Positions 14,230 through 23,888 of a stretch of 64,000 bases of DNA are shown piece after piece (within the stretch, counting starts at the first letter, position 1; each line of letters begins with the position of its first letter). Source of the DNA: UMGS1663 sp963558185 (lineage in GTDB: Bacteria; Bacillota; Clostridia; TANB77; CAG-508); contig CAUWFE010000002.1 in the NCBI GenBank assembly GCA_963558185.1, forward strand, positions 27,133-91,132, read 5' to 3'. The translations under genes were made by a program, and so were the position numbers. Below the pieces are notes generated by a model. The model did not search any database and was not told the origin of the DNA. It was given only the letters and a program-made list of their open reading frames with translations.

Positions 14230-16125
14230 ATGAAGGGGATAAAAAAAATAGGAAAATATAAAAGGTTATTATTGATGCTAATTGATATATGTATTATTAT
14301 AGCAACTTATTTTTTAGTGCAATTTTTTGTTAGAGATACATTACAATTAAATTCAGAAGTATTTAATAAAATATTGTTTACAGCATTATTAGCTGTTGTT
14401 ATATATGAATTTATGCTTAATATTTTTAAGTTATATAAAAATATTATTAGATATGAAAGTGGAAAAGACTATTTAGTATATATACTAGCATGTCTTATAT
14501 CAAGTGCAATAGTTTCAACTATAATATCTGTTGGCAATTTAAATTTATTACAAACAAAATACAATTTAGTAACATCATTATTAATTGCAATGGTATTAGT
14601 ATCATATAGAATTATAGTGAGATTAATAATAACATATGGAGTATTAGATTCAGATAAAAGAAAACTTCAAAAAAATAAAGAACCTAGAAAATTATTAATT
14701 ATTGGGGCAGGTAGTGCAACAAATAATATTGTAAAATCAATAAAAGAGAATATGAAACATATTTATAACATAGTAGGAATAATAGATGATGATCCAGAAA
14801 AAATAGGTGGTATGATATCTGGAGTACCTGTTTTAGGAGATAGAAATTCAATTATTGATATATGTAAACAAAAAGGTGTAGAAATAATATTCTTTTCAAT
14901 TTCTAATATAAGTAGTGAAGATAGAAAAGAAATTATAGATTTATGTCAAGATACTAATGTAAAAGTAAGAATATTACCAAGTACAGAAGATATTATAAGA
15001 AATAAAAAATTATTAGAAAATTTAAGAGATGTAGAAATAGATGACATTTTAGGAAGAGATCCAATACATTTGGACAATGAGAATATTGCAGAATTAATAG
15101 AAGATAAAGTTATATTAGTTACTGGTGGTGGAGGATCAATAGGCTCTGAACTTTGTAGACAAATTGTAAAATATAACCCTAAACAATTAGTTATATTTGA
15201 TATATATGAAAATAATTTATATGAAATAGAAATGGAGCTAAAAAGAAATTATCCAAATATAAACGTAAAGGCAATAGTAGGAAGTGTTAGAGACTTTAAC
15301 AAGGTGGAAAAAATATTTAGCACATATAAACCATATTTAGTATTTCATGCAGCAGCACATAAACATGTACCACTTATGGAAGTTAGTCCTTTAGAGGCAA
15401 TAAAAAATAATGTATTCGGAACATATAATGTTGCTAATGCATGTGACTTATATAATGTAAAAAGATTTGTATTAATATCAACAGATAAAGCAGTTAATCC
15501 TACAAGCATAATGGGGGCAACTAAAAGAATTTGTGAAATGATAGTACAAACAAAAAATAAAACAAGTAATACAGAATTTGTAGCAGTAAGATTTGGAAAT
15601 GTATTAGGAAGCAATGGCTCAGTAGTACCTTTATTTAAAAAGCAAATTGCAAGTGGAGGGCCAGTAACAGTAACTCACAAAGAAATCACAAGATTTTTTA
15701 TGACAATACCAGAGGCAGTGCAATTAGTATTACAAGCTATAACATATGCAAAAGGTGGAGAAATTTTTGTATTAGACATGGGAAAACCAGTTAAAATTTA
15801 TGACTTAGCTGTAAGCTTAATTAAATTATCTGGATTTGAACCAGATGTAGATATTCCAATAAAAATAACTGGATTAAGACCAGGAGAAAAACTATATGAA
15901 GAGTTATTAATGGCAGAAGAGGGGCTAGAAAAAACTCAGCATGATAAAATTTTTGTTGCAGAACCTTTGCAAATGAAAGAAAGTGAATTAGAAGAAAGAT
16001 TAAATGTTTTAAGGGATATTATAAAAGATGAAAATAATGATGTAACAGATGTAAAAAATGCTATGAAATATGTAGTTCCAACTTTTATAGATGCAGAAGA
16101 AGCAAATCTAATAAAAAAATATTAA
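14230..16125 (+). CDS. Membrane-bound nucleoside-diphosphate-sugar 4,6-dehydratase, CapD/FlaA1 type
   Basis: This protein of about 631 residues has an N-terminal membrane part with four hydrophobic segments (about residues 10-150) and two Rossmann domains. The first shows LLIIGAGSATNNIVKSI, the second LVTGGGGSIGSELCRQI near residue 297. In the second domain the usual YxxxK appears as MGATK, with Met in place of Tyr as in FlaA1/PglF-type 4,6-dehydratases, and TDKAVNP precedes it. It should convert a UDP-HexNAc into its 4-keto-6-deoxy form at the head of the pathway. AGAGGAG precedes two tandem ATG codons (14227, 14230); I chose the second by spacing. A longer frame from 14140 would translate the palindromes and is unlikely. 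Confidence 0.9.
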   Translation: MKGIKKIGKYKRLLLMLIDICIIIATYFLVQFFVRDTLQLNSEVFNKILFTALLAVVIYEFMLNIFKLYKNIIRYESGKDYLVYILACLISSAIVSTIISVGNLNLLQTKYNLVTSLLIAMVLVSYRIIVRLIITYGVLDSDKRKLQKNKEPRKLLIIGAGSATNNIVKSIKENMKHIYNIVGIIDDDPEKIGGMISGVPVLGDRNSIIDICKQKGVEIIFFSISNISSEDRKEIIDLCQDTNVKVRILPSTEDIIRNKKLLENLRDVEIDDILGRDPIHLDNENIAELIEDKVILVTGGGGSIGSELCRQIVKYNPKQLVIFDIYENNLYEIEMELKRNYPNINVKAIVGSVRDFNKVEKIFSTYKPYLVFHAAAHKHVPLMEVSPLEAIKNNVFGTYNVANACDLYNVKRFVLISTDKAVNPTSIMGATKRICEMIVQTKNKTSNTEFVAVRFGNVLGSNGSVVPLFKKQIASGGPVTVTHKEITRFFMTIPEAVQLVLQAITYAKGGEIFVLDMGKPVKIYDLAVSLIKLSGFEPDVDIPIKITGLRPGEKLYEELLMAEEGLEKTQHDKIFVAEPLQMKESELEERLNVLRDIIKDENNDVTDVKNAMKYVVPTFIDAEEANLIKKY

Positions 16126-16140
16126 AATGAGGCGAAGAAA

Positions 16141-16755
16141 TTGAAAAAAGTATATTTATGTGTAAAAAGATTTTTAGATATTATATTTTCTATTATACTT
16201 TTAATAGTATTATCTCCAATATTACTTATAGTAAGTATAGCAATAAAAATAGATTCAAAAGGTCCAGTTATATTTAAGCAAGAAAGAATTGGAAAAGATG
16301 GAAAAGTATTCAAAATATATAAATTTAGATCTATGGTAGTAGGAGCTGAAAAAATTGGTACTGGAGTATATTCAGAAAAAAAGGATAGCAGAGTAACAAG
16401 AGTAGGGAAGATAATAAGAGCAACAAGTATAGATGAACTACCACAATTAGTTAACATATTAAAAGGGGAAATGAGTTTTATTGGTCCAAGACCAGTTTTA
16501 ACTTATCACCCTTGGAAGTATGAAGAATATTCTGAAGAACAAAAGAAACGTTTTTTGTTAAGACCAGGAATCACAGGACTTGCACAAATAAATGGTAGAA
16601 AACAAGTAGACTGGGAAAAAAGAATTAAATATGATGTAGAATATGTAGAAAAGGTAAGTTTTATTACAGATGTAAAAATATTTTTTATAACAGTATATAA
16701 AGTTATATTTATGAAAGACAATTCTAACACAACAGAAACAGTAAAAAATAAATAA
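16141..16755 (+). CDS. Undecaprenyl-phosphate sugar phosphotransferase (monotopic PGT)
   Basis: At 204 residues this is the small PglC/WcaJ-catalytic form of the bacterial sugar transferase family: one N-terminal hydrophobic helix (KRFLDIIFSIILLIVLSPIL), then FKQERIGKDGKVFKIYKFRSM, ATSIDELPQLVNILKGEMSFIGPRP and RPGITGLAQINGR. It starts polymer synthesis by moving a phospho-sugar onto undecaprenyl phosphate. The start is a TTG with GAGG eight bases upstream. It directly follows the dehydratase, which probably makes its substrate. Confidence 0.92.
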   Translation: MKKVYLCVKRFLDIIFSIILLIVLSPILLIVSIAIKIDSKGPVIFKQERIGKDGKVFKIYKFRSMVVGAEKIGTGVYSEKKDSRVTRVGKIIRATSIDELPQLVNILKGEMSFIGPRPVLTYHPWKYEEYSEEQKKRFLLRPGITGLAQINGRKQVDWEKRIKYDVEYVEKVSFITDVKIFFITVYKVIFMKDNSNTTETVKNK

Positions 16756-16768
16756 AGGGATGATAAAA

Positions 16769-17581
16769 ATGTTAAAACTAATGTACATAACAAATGACAC
16801 AGAAGTTGCCAAAATTGCTGAAAATGAAGGTGTAGACAGAATTTGGATAGACCTAGAAGTAAATGGAAAAGAAGAACGACAAAAAAATATGGACACAGTT
16901 AAATCAAAACATAGTATAAATGATGTAGGTAAAATTAAAAAAGTATTAACAACCGCAGATTTAATAGTAAGAGTAAATCCTATATATGAAGGTTCTAAAG
17001 AAGAAATAGATAGTGTAATAAATCAAGGTGCTGATATTGTTATGCTTCCATTTTTTAAAACTGCAAAAGAAGTACAAACTTTTATTGAGTTAGTCAATAA
17101 AAGAGCTAAAGTTTGCTTATTATGCGAAACACCAGAAGCAGTTGAAAATTTAGATGAAATATTAGAAATTCCAGGAATAGACGAAATACATATAGGTTTA
17201 AATGACCTACATTTAGGCTATCACAAAGATTTTATGTTTGAGCTATTAACAGATGGAACAGTGGAAAAAATATGTAAGAAAATTAAAGAAAAGGGTATAC
17301 CATATGGATTTGGTGGAATTGCAAGAGTAGGAACAGGTACATTACCAGCAGAACATATTATAATAGAACATTATAGATTAGGTTCACAAATAGCAATTTT
17401 ATCAAGAAGCTTTTGCAATACAAATATAATTACAGATAAAAAACAAATACAAGAATTATTTAAAACAGGAGTACAAGATATAAGGAACATAGAATCAGAA
17501 GCAATTAATTATAATAAAAAACAATACGATGAAAACTTTAATAAGATAATGAATGAAGTAAAAACAATTGTAAAAAAATAA
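16769..17581 (+). CDS. HpcH/HpaI aldolase family protein
   Basis: This 270-residue TIM-barrel-type protein has the aldolase/citrate lyase features: a metal-binding LLCETPEAVENLDEIL (Glu near residue 125) and IDEIHIGLNDLHLGYH (Asp near 152). The family cleaves or forms C-C bonds between pyruvate or acetyl-type donors and aldehydes. Within a polysaccharide operon it may make a keto-acid building block or substituent, but the substrate cannot be read from the sequence. The ATG at 16769 is eight bases from AAAGGGA. Confidence 0.75.
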   Translation: MLKLMYITNDTEVAKIAENEGVDRIWIDLEVNGKEERQKNMDTVKSKHSINDVGKIKKVLTTADLIVRVNPIYEGSKEEIDSVINQGADIVMLPFFKTAKEVQTFIELVNKRAKVCLLCETPEAVENLDEILEIPGIDEIHIGLNDLHLGYHKDFMFELLTDGTVEKICKKIKEKGIPYGFGGIARVGTGTLPAEHIIIEHYRLGSQIAILSRSFCNTNIITDKKQIQELFKTGVQDIRNIESEAINYNKKQYDENFNKIMNEVKTIVKK

Positions 17582-17597
17582 GAGGAGATATTAAATA

Positions 17598-18560
17598 ATG
17601 ATTTTTTATATAACTGTGCTTAGAGCTATTGCAGCTATATTAATTACAAATGCTCATTATACAAACATATATCCTATAGAAATTATTGCTAATGGAGGAC
17701 TATTAGGAGATGTAATATTTTTTGCAGTTTCTGGTTTTTGTTTATATAATATAAAAGAAAATTTTATAAAATGGTATTCAAAAAGAATTATTAGAATATA
17801 TCCAGCAGTTTGGATAATAACAACTATTTTTTTAGCATTAGGTTTATATACATTAGATGAAATGAATATTTTTCAATTTATGATATATCCAACATATTAT
17901 CATTTTATTGCATCTATTATAATTCTATATATTTTCTATTATATTATAATAAAATGTAAAGTTTTAAATGATAATATCCCTAAAATTATGATAGGAATTT
18001 TTGCTATACAATTATTAGTTTATATTTTTATATATGATAAAAGCTATTATCATATTGATGTAGTAAGAGAACCAATGATTCGATTTTTATTCTTAGAATC
18101 TATGTTATTAGGTGCTTTATTTAGAAAGAGAATATATGATAATAAGAAAAATAATAATAAAATGCTAAATTGGATTATGCTAGTAATATTAATTGTCTTA
18201 TATTTTGCGAGTAAATTGTGTTTTGCTAAAAATATTTTAGTACAATATCAAATAATAAATCAAATTATATTATTTGCCTTATTATATTTTATTTTTAGAG
18301 TATTTGAAGGTATAGATAGTAAATTAGAAAAATTACCAACAAAAATAAAAAATGTAATAACATTTATTGCACAAATAACATTAGAAATATATTTAGTACA
18401 ATATAAAATTATACCATTATTTAGAGATTTAATATTTCCAATTAATTGGTTTGTTATTACGGCAATGATTATTGTATCAGCATATTTACTGCATATAGTA
18501 ACAAATATAATTGTAAAATTTATTAGTAAAGCGTTAGGAGAAAAGGTATGGAAACATTGA
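17598..18560 (+). CDS. Acyltransferase family 3 membrane protein (sugar O-acyltransferase)
   Basis: The protein has 320 residues with about ten hydrophobic segments. The start, ITVLRAIAAILITNAHYTN, carries the Arg and His of the acyltransferase-3 family active site, and WYSKRIIRIYPAVWI is the usual loop after the second helix. Such enzymes acylate sugars of surface polymers. The gene overlaps the next by 13 bases. No SGNH domain is attached. Confidence 0.82.
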   Translation: MIFYITVLRAIAAILITNAHYTNIYPIEIIANGGLLGDVIFFAVSGFCLYNIKENFIKWYSKRIIRIYPAVWIITTIFLALGLYTLDEMNIFQFMIYPTYYHFIASIIILYIFYYIIIKCKVLNDNIPKIMIGIFAIQLLVYIFIYDKSYYHIDVVREPMIRFLFLESMLLGALFRKRIYDNKKNNNKMLNWIMLVILIVLYFASKLCFAKNILVQYQIINQIILFALLYFIFRVFEGIDSKLEKLPTKIKNVITFIAQITLEIYLVQYKIIPLFRDLIFPINWFVITAMIIVSAYLLHIVTNIIVKFISKALGEKVWKH

Positions 18561-19456
18561 TAACAGGTGCTTTTAAATATACAAGTGAACAATTAAAAGA
18601 GTTAGAAGAATTAGGTCTAAAAATAACTTTTTTACAAAATGAATGCCAAAAAATTGATTTTGACGTGTCTAAAATAGAAATAGTTATAGGTAATTCAATT
18701 TTTATGTATAATGACATTACAGAATTTAAAAATTTAAAATATATACAATTAACAAGTGCTGGTTTAGATAGAGTACCATTAGAATATATAAAAGAAAATA
18801 ATATTATACTAAATAATGCCAGAGGAGTATATAGTATACCCATGGCAGAGTGGACAATCTTAAAAATTTTGGAAATATATAAATGTACTAAAAAATTTTA
18901 TAAAAAACAAGAAGAGCATAAATGGGAAAAAGAAAGAAATTTACTAGAATTATATGGTAAAACTGCAACCATATTAGGTTTTGGAAATATAGCACAAGAA
19001 ATTGCAAAAAGACTACAAGCTTTTGGAGTTAAAATAAATGCGGTAGACATTTCAAAAAAAGAATCAAAATATGCAGATAATTATTATCAAATTACAGAAC
19101 TAGAAGAAGTATTACCAGAAAGCGACATTGTAATTATAACACTACCATTAGCAGAAAATACAAAAAATATGATAGACAAAAATATAATGAATAAAATGAA
19201 AGAAAATGCTATTTTAGTAAATGTTTCAAGAGGTGGAATTATAAAAGAAAAAGACTTAATAGAAGAAATAAAAAATGGTAAATTTTTAGGTGTTATATTA
19301 GATGTATTTGAAAAAGAACCATTACAAGAAAATAATCCTATATGGAATTTTGAGAATGTAATTGTAACTCCACATAATAGTTTTGTATCAGAAGGAAATA
19401 ACAAAAGGATGTATGAATTAATATTAAAAAATATTAGACAATATATAATTAAATAA
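18548..19456 (+). CDS. D-isomer-specific 2-hydroxyacid dehydrogenase
   Basis: The 302-residue protein has the two-domain dehydrogenase plan. The NAD-binding motif is TATILGFGNIAQEIAKRL. The catalytic Arg is in VNVSRGGI, Glu in DVFEKEPL and His in VTPHNSFVS. It interconverts a 2-keto acid and a D-2-hydroxy acid. Its position between an acyltransferase and glycosyltransferases, with the aldolase two genes upstream, suggests that it makes a hydroxyacid decoration of the polymer; that is inference. It overlaps the acyltransferase gene by 13 bases. Confidence 0.85.
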   Translation: METLITGAFKYTSEQLKELEELGLKITFLQNECQKIDFDVSKIEIVIGNSIFMYNDITEFKNLKYIQLTSAGLDRVPLEYIKENNIILNNARGVYSIPMAEWTILKILEIYKCTKKFYKKQEEHKWEKERNLLELYGKTATILGFGNIAQEIAKRLQAFGVKINAVDISKKESKYADNYYQITELEEVLPESDIVIITLPLAENTKNMIDKNIMNKMKENAILVNVSRGGIIKEKDLIEEIKNGKFLGVILDVFEKEPLQENNPIWNFENVIVTPHNSFVSEGNNKRMYELILKNIRQYIIK

Positions 19457-19482
19457 TAAATGATAATAGTTAGGAGAATGTT

Positions 19483-20610
19483 ATGAAAAAAGTGTTATTA
19501 GTTGCTACGGTGCAAAGTCATATTTGTCAATTTCATTTACCATTAATTGATATGCTACATGAAGAGGGATATGAAGTTCATGTTGCAGCAAAAAATAATT
19601 TATCACAAAAAAAGGGGTTGAAATTAGATAATGCAGATAAAGTTTTTGATGTATCTTTTGAAAGATCACCTTTTAATAAAAAAAATATACAAGCATATAA
19701 AGAATTGAAAAAAATAATAAAAGATAACAAATATGATATTATACATTGTAATACTCCTATGGGAGGATTTTTAGCTAGAGTAATAGGAAAAAAATATAGA
19801 AAAAAGGGAATGAAAATAATATATACAGCACATGGTTTCCATTTTTTCAAAGGAGCACCTAAATTAAATTGGATATTATATTATCCTATAGAAAAATACC
19901 TATCAAAGTATACAGATTGTTTAATTACAATGAATATTGAAGACTATGAAATTGCCAAAAATAAATTTCATGCAACAAAAACAGTATATACTCATGGAAT
20001 AGGACTTAACACAAAAAAATTTGAAATAATAATGACAGAAGAAGAAAAAAATGAGTTAAGACAAAATTTGGGGTTAAAGCAAAATGATTTTGTTATGATT
20101 TATGTTGCAGAATTAACTCCAAGAAAAAACCATTATATGATATTGAATACAATGAAAGAACTAAAAAAGAAAAAGAATATAAAAATATTGCTAGTAGGAA
20201 ATGGACCTTTGGAAAATGAATATAAAAAATACATAGAAGAAAATAATTTAGAAGAGAGTGTAAAAATGCTTGGTTATAGAATAGATATTCCAAGATTAAT
20301 GAAAATATCTAATATAGCCATATCAACTTCTAGGCAAGAAGGATTACCAGTAAATGTAATGGAAGCAATGAAATCAGGATTACCAGATATTGTTACAAAT
20401 TGCAGGGGGAACAGAGATTTAATTGAAAATGGTAAAAACGGATATGTTATAGAAAACAATGATAAAAAGAAATTACAAGAAAGAATACTAGAACTATATA
20501 ACAATTCAAGCCTAGTTAAAAATATGGGAAAAGAAGGAATAACAATGGTTAAGCCATTTGAAATAGAAAATGTAATAGAAGAATTAAGAAAAATTTACGA
20601 AAACATATAA
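19483..20610 (+). CDS. Glycosyltransferase family 4 (EpsD-like)
   Basis: The 375-residue protein has a GT-B fold. The N-terminal half begins LLVATVQSHICQFHLPLI and contains IYTAHGFHFFKGAP. The C-terminal half has YVAELTPRKNHYMI and the EX7E motif in SRQEGLPVNVMEAMKSG. It resembles the EpsD group that adds sugars to undecaprenyl-linked intermediates in the cytoplasm. The donor and linkage are unknown. Confidence 0.87.
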   Translation: MKKVLLVATVQSHICQFHLPLIDMLHEEGYEVHVAAKNNLSQKKGLKLDNADKVFDVSFERSPFNKKNIQAYKELKKIIKDNKYDIIHCNTPMGGFLARVIGKKYRKKGMKIIYTAHGFHFFKGAPKLNWILYYPIEKYLSKYTDCLITMNIEDYEIAKNKFHATKTVYTHGIGLNTKKFEIIMTEEEKNELRQNLGLKQNDFVMIYVAELTPRKNHYMILNTMKELKKKKNIKILLVGNGPLENEYKKYIEENNLEESVKMLGYRIDIPRLMKISNIAISTSRQEGLPVNVMEAMKSGLPDIVTNCRGNRDLIENGKNGYVIENNDKKKLQERILELYNNSSLVKNMGKEGITMVKPFEIENVIEELRKIYENI

Positions 20611-20631
20611 AAATATGAAAAGGAAGATAAT

Positions 20632-21735
20632 ATGAAGAGAATATTACAAGTAGTAAGAAGAATGAATTATGGTGGATTAGAAACATTAATCATGAATTTA
20701 TATAGAAATATGGATAGAACAGAGTTTCAGTTTGATTTTATAGTAGATAAAGAAGGTGAATATGATGCTGAAATAAAAAAAATGGGTGGCAAAATATTTT
20801 ATATACCATACATCACAGATATTGGAGAAAAAGAATATGAAAAAAAACTTAGAGATTTTTTCAGAAATCACAGAGAATATAAAATAGTACATTCTCATTT
20901 AGATCAAGTATCAGGTATTATCATGAAAGCAGCATATTTAGAGCAAGTACCAATAAGAATTTCACATAGCCATAATACAAGTAATTCTAATAATTTTTTA
21001 GGAAAGATTTATAAGGCATATTTGCAATCAATGATAGGAAAATATGCAAATACATTATTTGCATGTAGTGAAAATGCAGCTAAATGGTTATTTAAAAAAA
21101 GACATAAAGAAGCATATATTGTAAACAATGGAATAGAAATACAAAAGTTTAAATTTTCTGATGAAAATAGACAAGAAATAAGAAAAAGCTTAGATATTAA
21201 AGATGATGAAGAGATATGGGGACATATAGGAAGATTTTCAAAACAAAAAAATCATACTTTTTTAATTGATATTTTTTATGAATATCAAAAAATATATCCA
21301 AATACAAAATTGCTACTAATTGGTGCAGGGGAACTTAAAACAAAAATAGAGAAAAAAGTAAAACAATTAGGGATTAACAAAAAAGTTAAATTTATAGGAA
21401 CTGTGGAAAATCCAGAAAAGTATTATTCAGCATTTGATTTAATGATTTTTCCTTCATTATATGAAGGACTAAGCTTAGTTATGGTAGAAGCACAAGTGGC
21501 TGGTGTTCCTATATTTGCATCGTCAAACATAGACCATGTAACAGATATAACAAATACATTACATTACTTAAGTTTAGGTATTACTGCAAGAGAATGGGCA
21601 ATGCATATAATAGAAAATAAAGATAAAAGAAATGTAAGAAATATTAATAAAGTAAAACAAAAAGGGTTTGATATAAAGGATGTAGCAAAAGAACTGTCAT
21701 ACAAATATAGTAATTTATTAGAAGGGAATAAATAA
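20632..21735 (+). CDS. Glycosyltransferase family 4 (EpsF-like), copy 1
   Basis: This 367-residue GT-B transferase begins VVRRMNYGGLETLIMNLYRN, has SHSHNTSNSNNF after the first domain, and carries the EX7E motif in PSLYEGLSLVMVEAQVAG. It is clearly paralogous to the next gene, which has the same motifs in the same places, so the pair probably arose by tandem duplication and may add successive sugars. Confidence 0.87.
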   Translation: MKRILQVVRRMNYGGLETLIMNLYRNMDRTEFQFDFIVDKEGEYDAEIKKMGGKIFYIPYITDIGEKEYEKKLRDFFRNHREYKIVHSHLDQVSGIIMKAAYLEQVPIRISHSHNTSNSNNFLGKIYKAYLQSMIGKYANTLFACSENAAKWLFKKRHKEAYIVNNGIEIQKFKFSDENRQEIRKSLDIKDDEEIWGHIGRFSKQKNHTFLIDIFYEYQKIYPNTKLLLIGAGELKTKIEKKVKQLGINKKVKFIGTVENPEKYYSAFDLMIFPSLYEGLSLVMVEAQVAGVPIFASSNIDHVTDITNTLHYLSLGITAREWAMHIIENKDKRNVRNINKVKQKGFDIKDVAKELSYKYSNLLEGNK

Positions 21736-21737
21736 GA

Positions 21738-22823
21738 GTGAGTGAAAAGAAAAAAATATTACATATAGTTGGAACTATGCAAATGGGTGGTCAAGAGACT
21801 TTTATTATGAATATATTTAGAAATATAGATAGAGAAAAATATGAATTTGGTTTTGTAGTTCATTCAGATGAAAAAGCTTATTACGAGGACGAGATAGAAA
21901 AATTAGGAGGAAAAATATATAGGATCAAATCTATATCTAAAAATCCAATAAAACATGCCATGCAGTTAAGAAAAATAATAAAGCAAAATAATTATGAAAT
22001 AATGCATAGACATACAAATACTTCAATTGTATTTATAGACTTATTAATAGGAAGATTATGTAGGATGAAAAAAGTAATAGTACATTCACATAGTAATGTT
22101 AGTAGTAAATTTAAAACAATTCATAAAATATTTAGACCATTGCTAAATATTTTTGCAACAGAAAAATTAGCATGTAGTAAAGAAGCAGGATACTGGTTAT
22201 ATGGTAAAAGACAAAAGTTCATTATTGTACCAAATTCAATTGATATAGATAAATTTAAGTATAACGAAGAAAAAAGGATGTTAATAAGAAAAGAAAATAA
22301 TTGTCTAAATAAAAAAGTATTAGGACATATAGGAAGATTTGATAAAATTAAAAATCAGACATTTTTAGTAGATATATTTGAAAAAATAGCAGAAAAAAAT
22401 AAAAATGTAGAATTATGGTTTTTAGGTAATGGAGAAGAAAAAGAAAATATTGAAAAAAAATGTAAAGAAAAAAATATAATAGATAGTGTAAAATTTTTTG
22501 GAACAGTAAAAGATACATATAATTTCTTACAAGGGATGGATTTATTTGTATTTCCATCTATAAAAGAAGGATTAGGAATAGCTTTAATTGAAGCACAAGT
22601 AGCAGGTTTAACTTGTGTGGTAAGTGATACAATTCAAAAAGAAGCCATCATATCTAAAAACGTGATTCAACTTTCAATAGAAACTAAACCTGAAAAATGG
22701 GCAGAAATAATATTAGAACAAATAGAAAAATCAAAAAATACGAAAAGAGAAATAGAAAAAGTAGTTTTCAAGAAATATGACATAAAAGAATTAGTATCTA
22801 AAATAGAAGAAATATACTATTAG
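21738..22823 (+). CDS. Glycosyltransferase family 4 (EpsF-like), copy 2
   Basis: This 361-residue transferase starts at a GTG two bases after the stop of its paralogue, so translation is probably coupled. It shows IVGTMQMGGQETFIMNIFRN, HSHSNVSSKF and PSIKEGLGIALIEAQVAG with the EX7E pair. The role is the addition of one sugar of the repeat unit. Confidence 0.87.
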   Translation: MSEKKKILHIVGTMQMGGQETFIMNIFRNIDREKYEFGFVVHSDEKAYYEDEIEKLGGKIYRIKSISKNPIKHAMQLRKIIKQNNYEIMHRHTNTSIVFIDLLIGRLCRMKKVIVHSHSNVSSKFKTIHKIFRPLLNIFATEKLACSKEAGYWLYGKRQKFIIVPNSIDIDKFKYNEEKRMLIRKENNCLNKKVLGHIGRFDKIKNQTFLVDIFEKIAEKNKNVELWFLGNGEEKENIEKKCKEKNIIDSVKFFGTVKDTYNFLQGMDLFVFPSIKEGLGIALIEAQVAGLTCVVSDTIQKEAIISKNVIQLSIETKPEKWAEIILEQIEKSKNTKREIEKVVFKKYDIKELVSKIEEIYY

Positions 22824-22838
22824 CAAAGGAAAAAGAAT

Positions 22839-23888
22839 ATGAATTATTATGTTGTGAATTTATTAATTGTAATAGGTATATATACTATGTGTTGCTTAGC
22901 AATAAAAGAAAAGCAAAAGAGAGGAAAAGTATTTTTAATTTTATCAATGCTTCAGTTGTTTTTCATGTTAGCACTTAGAAAAGAAAATGTTGGAATAGAC
23001 CTGCAAAATTATATTCCATTTTTAAATAGAGTTATAAACTTTACTAATGCAGAACTTTTTACAATTGGATTTGAAAGTGGATATAATATTTATTGCAAAT
23101 TTATTATGCAAATATTCAACAATGAACAGATATTTCTAGCTATTACAGCAGGTATATCTTTAATTGGAGTATATTTTTTTATAAAAAATAATTCAAATAA
23201 TTATTTTTTTAGCATGATTATATACATTACTTTTCAATTTTATATTTTTCTGTTTTCTGGGCTAAGACAATCCATTGCACTTTCAATTATTTTATTAAGC
23301 ATTAAATATATAAAAGAAAGAAAAGTATACAAATTTATAGCAATGATATTATTAGCAAGTTTATTTCATAAATCAGCGTTTATATTTTTGCCAGCCTATT
23401 TTATAGCATATAAAAAAATAACAGTAAAGTATTTAGCTGCTATAGCGGGAGCAGGAGGTATAATATTTATATTAAAAAATAAAATAATGATGATTATAAC
23501 TAGATTTTTGTATACAAATTATGAATCATTAGAAAACCAAGGAGAAGGCTTTGGATATTTGGTTTTACTAGTTTTAATATTATTACTTGCATTATATTTT
23601 ATAAAAGCTATGCTAAAGAAAAATAAAGATAATATAATTTGGTATAATTTGTTAATAGTAGCTATTATAATACAACTGTTAGCTAGTATGGAAGGAAATG
23701 TAGCAAGACTAACAATGTACTATTCAATAAGTATTATTGTAATGATTCCGAATATATTAGAGATAATTAAACCAAAAGAATTATCATATGTAGGAAAAAT
23801 AATATTAGGAGTTTGTTTATGTGTATTTTTTTATAAAACGATGCAAAATCCAATTTTATATATGCCATATCTATTCTTTTGGCAATAA
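22839..23888 (+). CDS. EpsG-family membrane protein, probable Wzy-type polymerase
   Basis: The 349-residue protein has about ten membrane segments. The loop LRKENVGIDLQNYIPFL and the motif FSGLRQSIALSIILLSIKYI followed by ASLFHKSAFIFLPAY are characteristic of the EpsG family. It is the only candidate polymerase in the locus and lies directly before the flippase gene, with a ten-base overlap if the flippase starts at 23879. Confidence 0.85.
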   Translation: MNYYVVNLLIVIGIYTMCCLAIKEKQKRGKVFLILSMLQLFFMLALRKENVGIDLQNYIPFLNRVINFTNAELFTIGFESGYNIYCKFIMQIFNNEQIFLAITAGISLIGVYFFIKNNSNNYFFSMIIYITFQFYIFLFSGLRQSIALSIILLSIKYIKERKVYKFIAMILLASLFHKSAFIFLPAYFIAYKKITVKYLAAIAGAGGIIFILKNKIMMIITRFLYTNYESLENQGEGFGYLVLLVLILLLALYFIKAMLKKNKDNIIWYNLLIVAIIIQLLASMEGNVARLTMYYSISIIVMIPNILEIIKPKELSYVGKIILGVCLCVFFYKTMQNPILYMPYLFFWQ

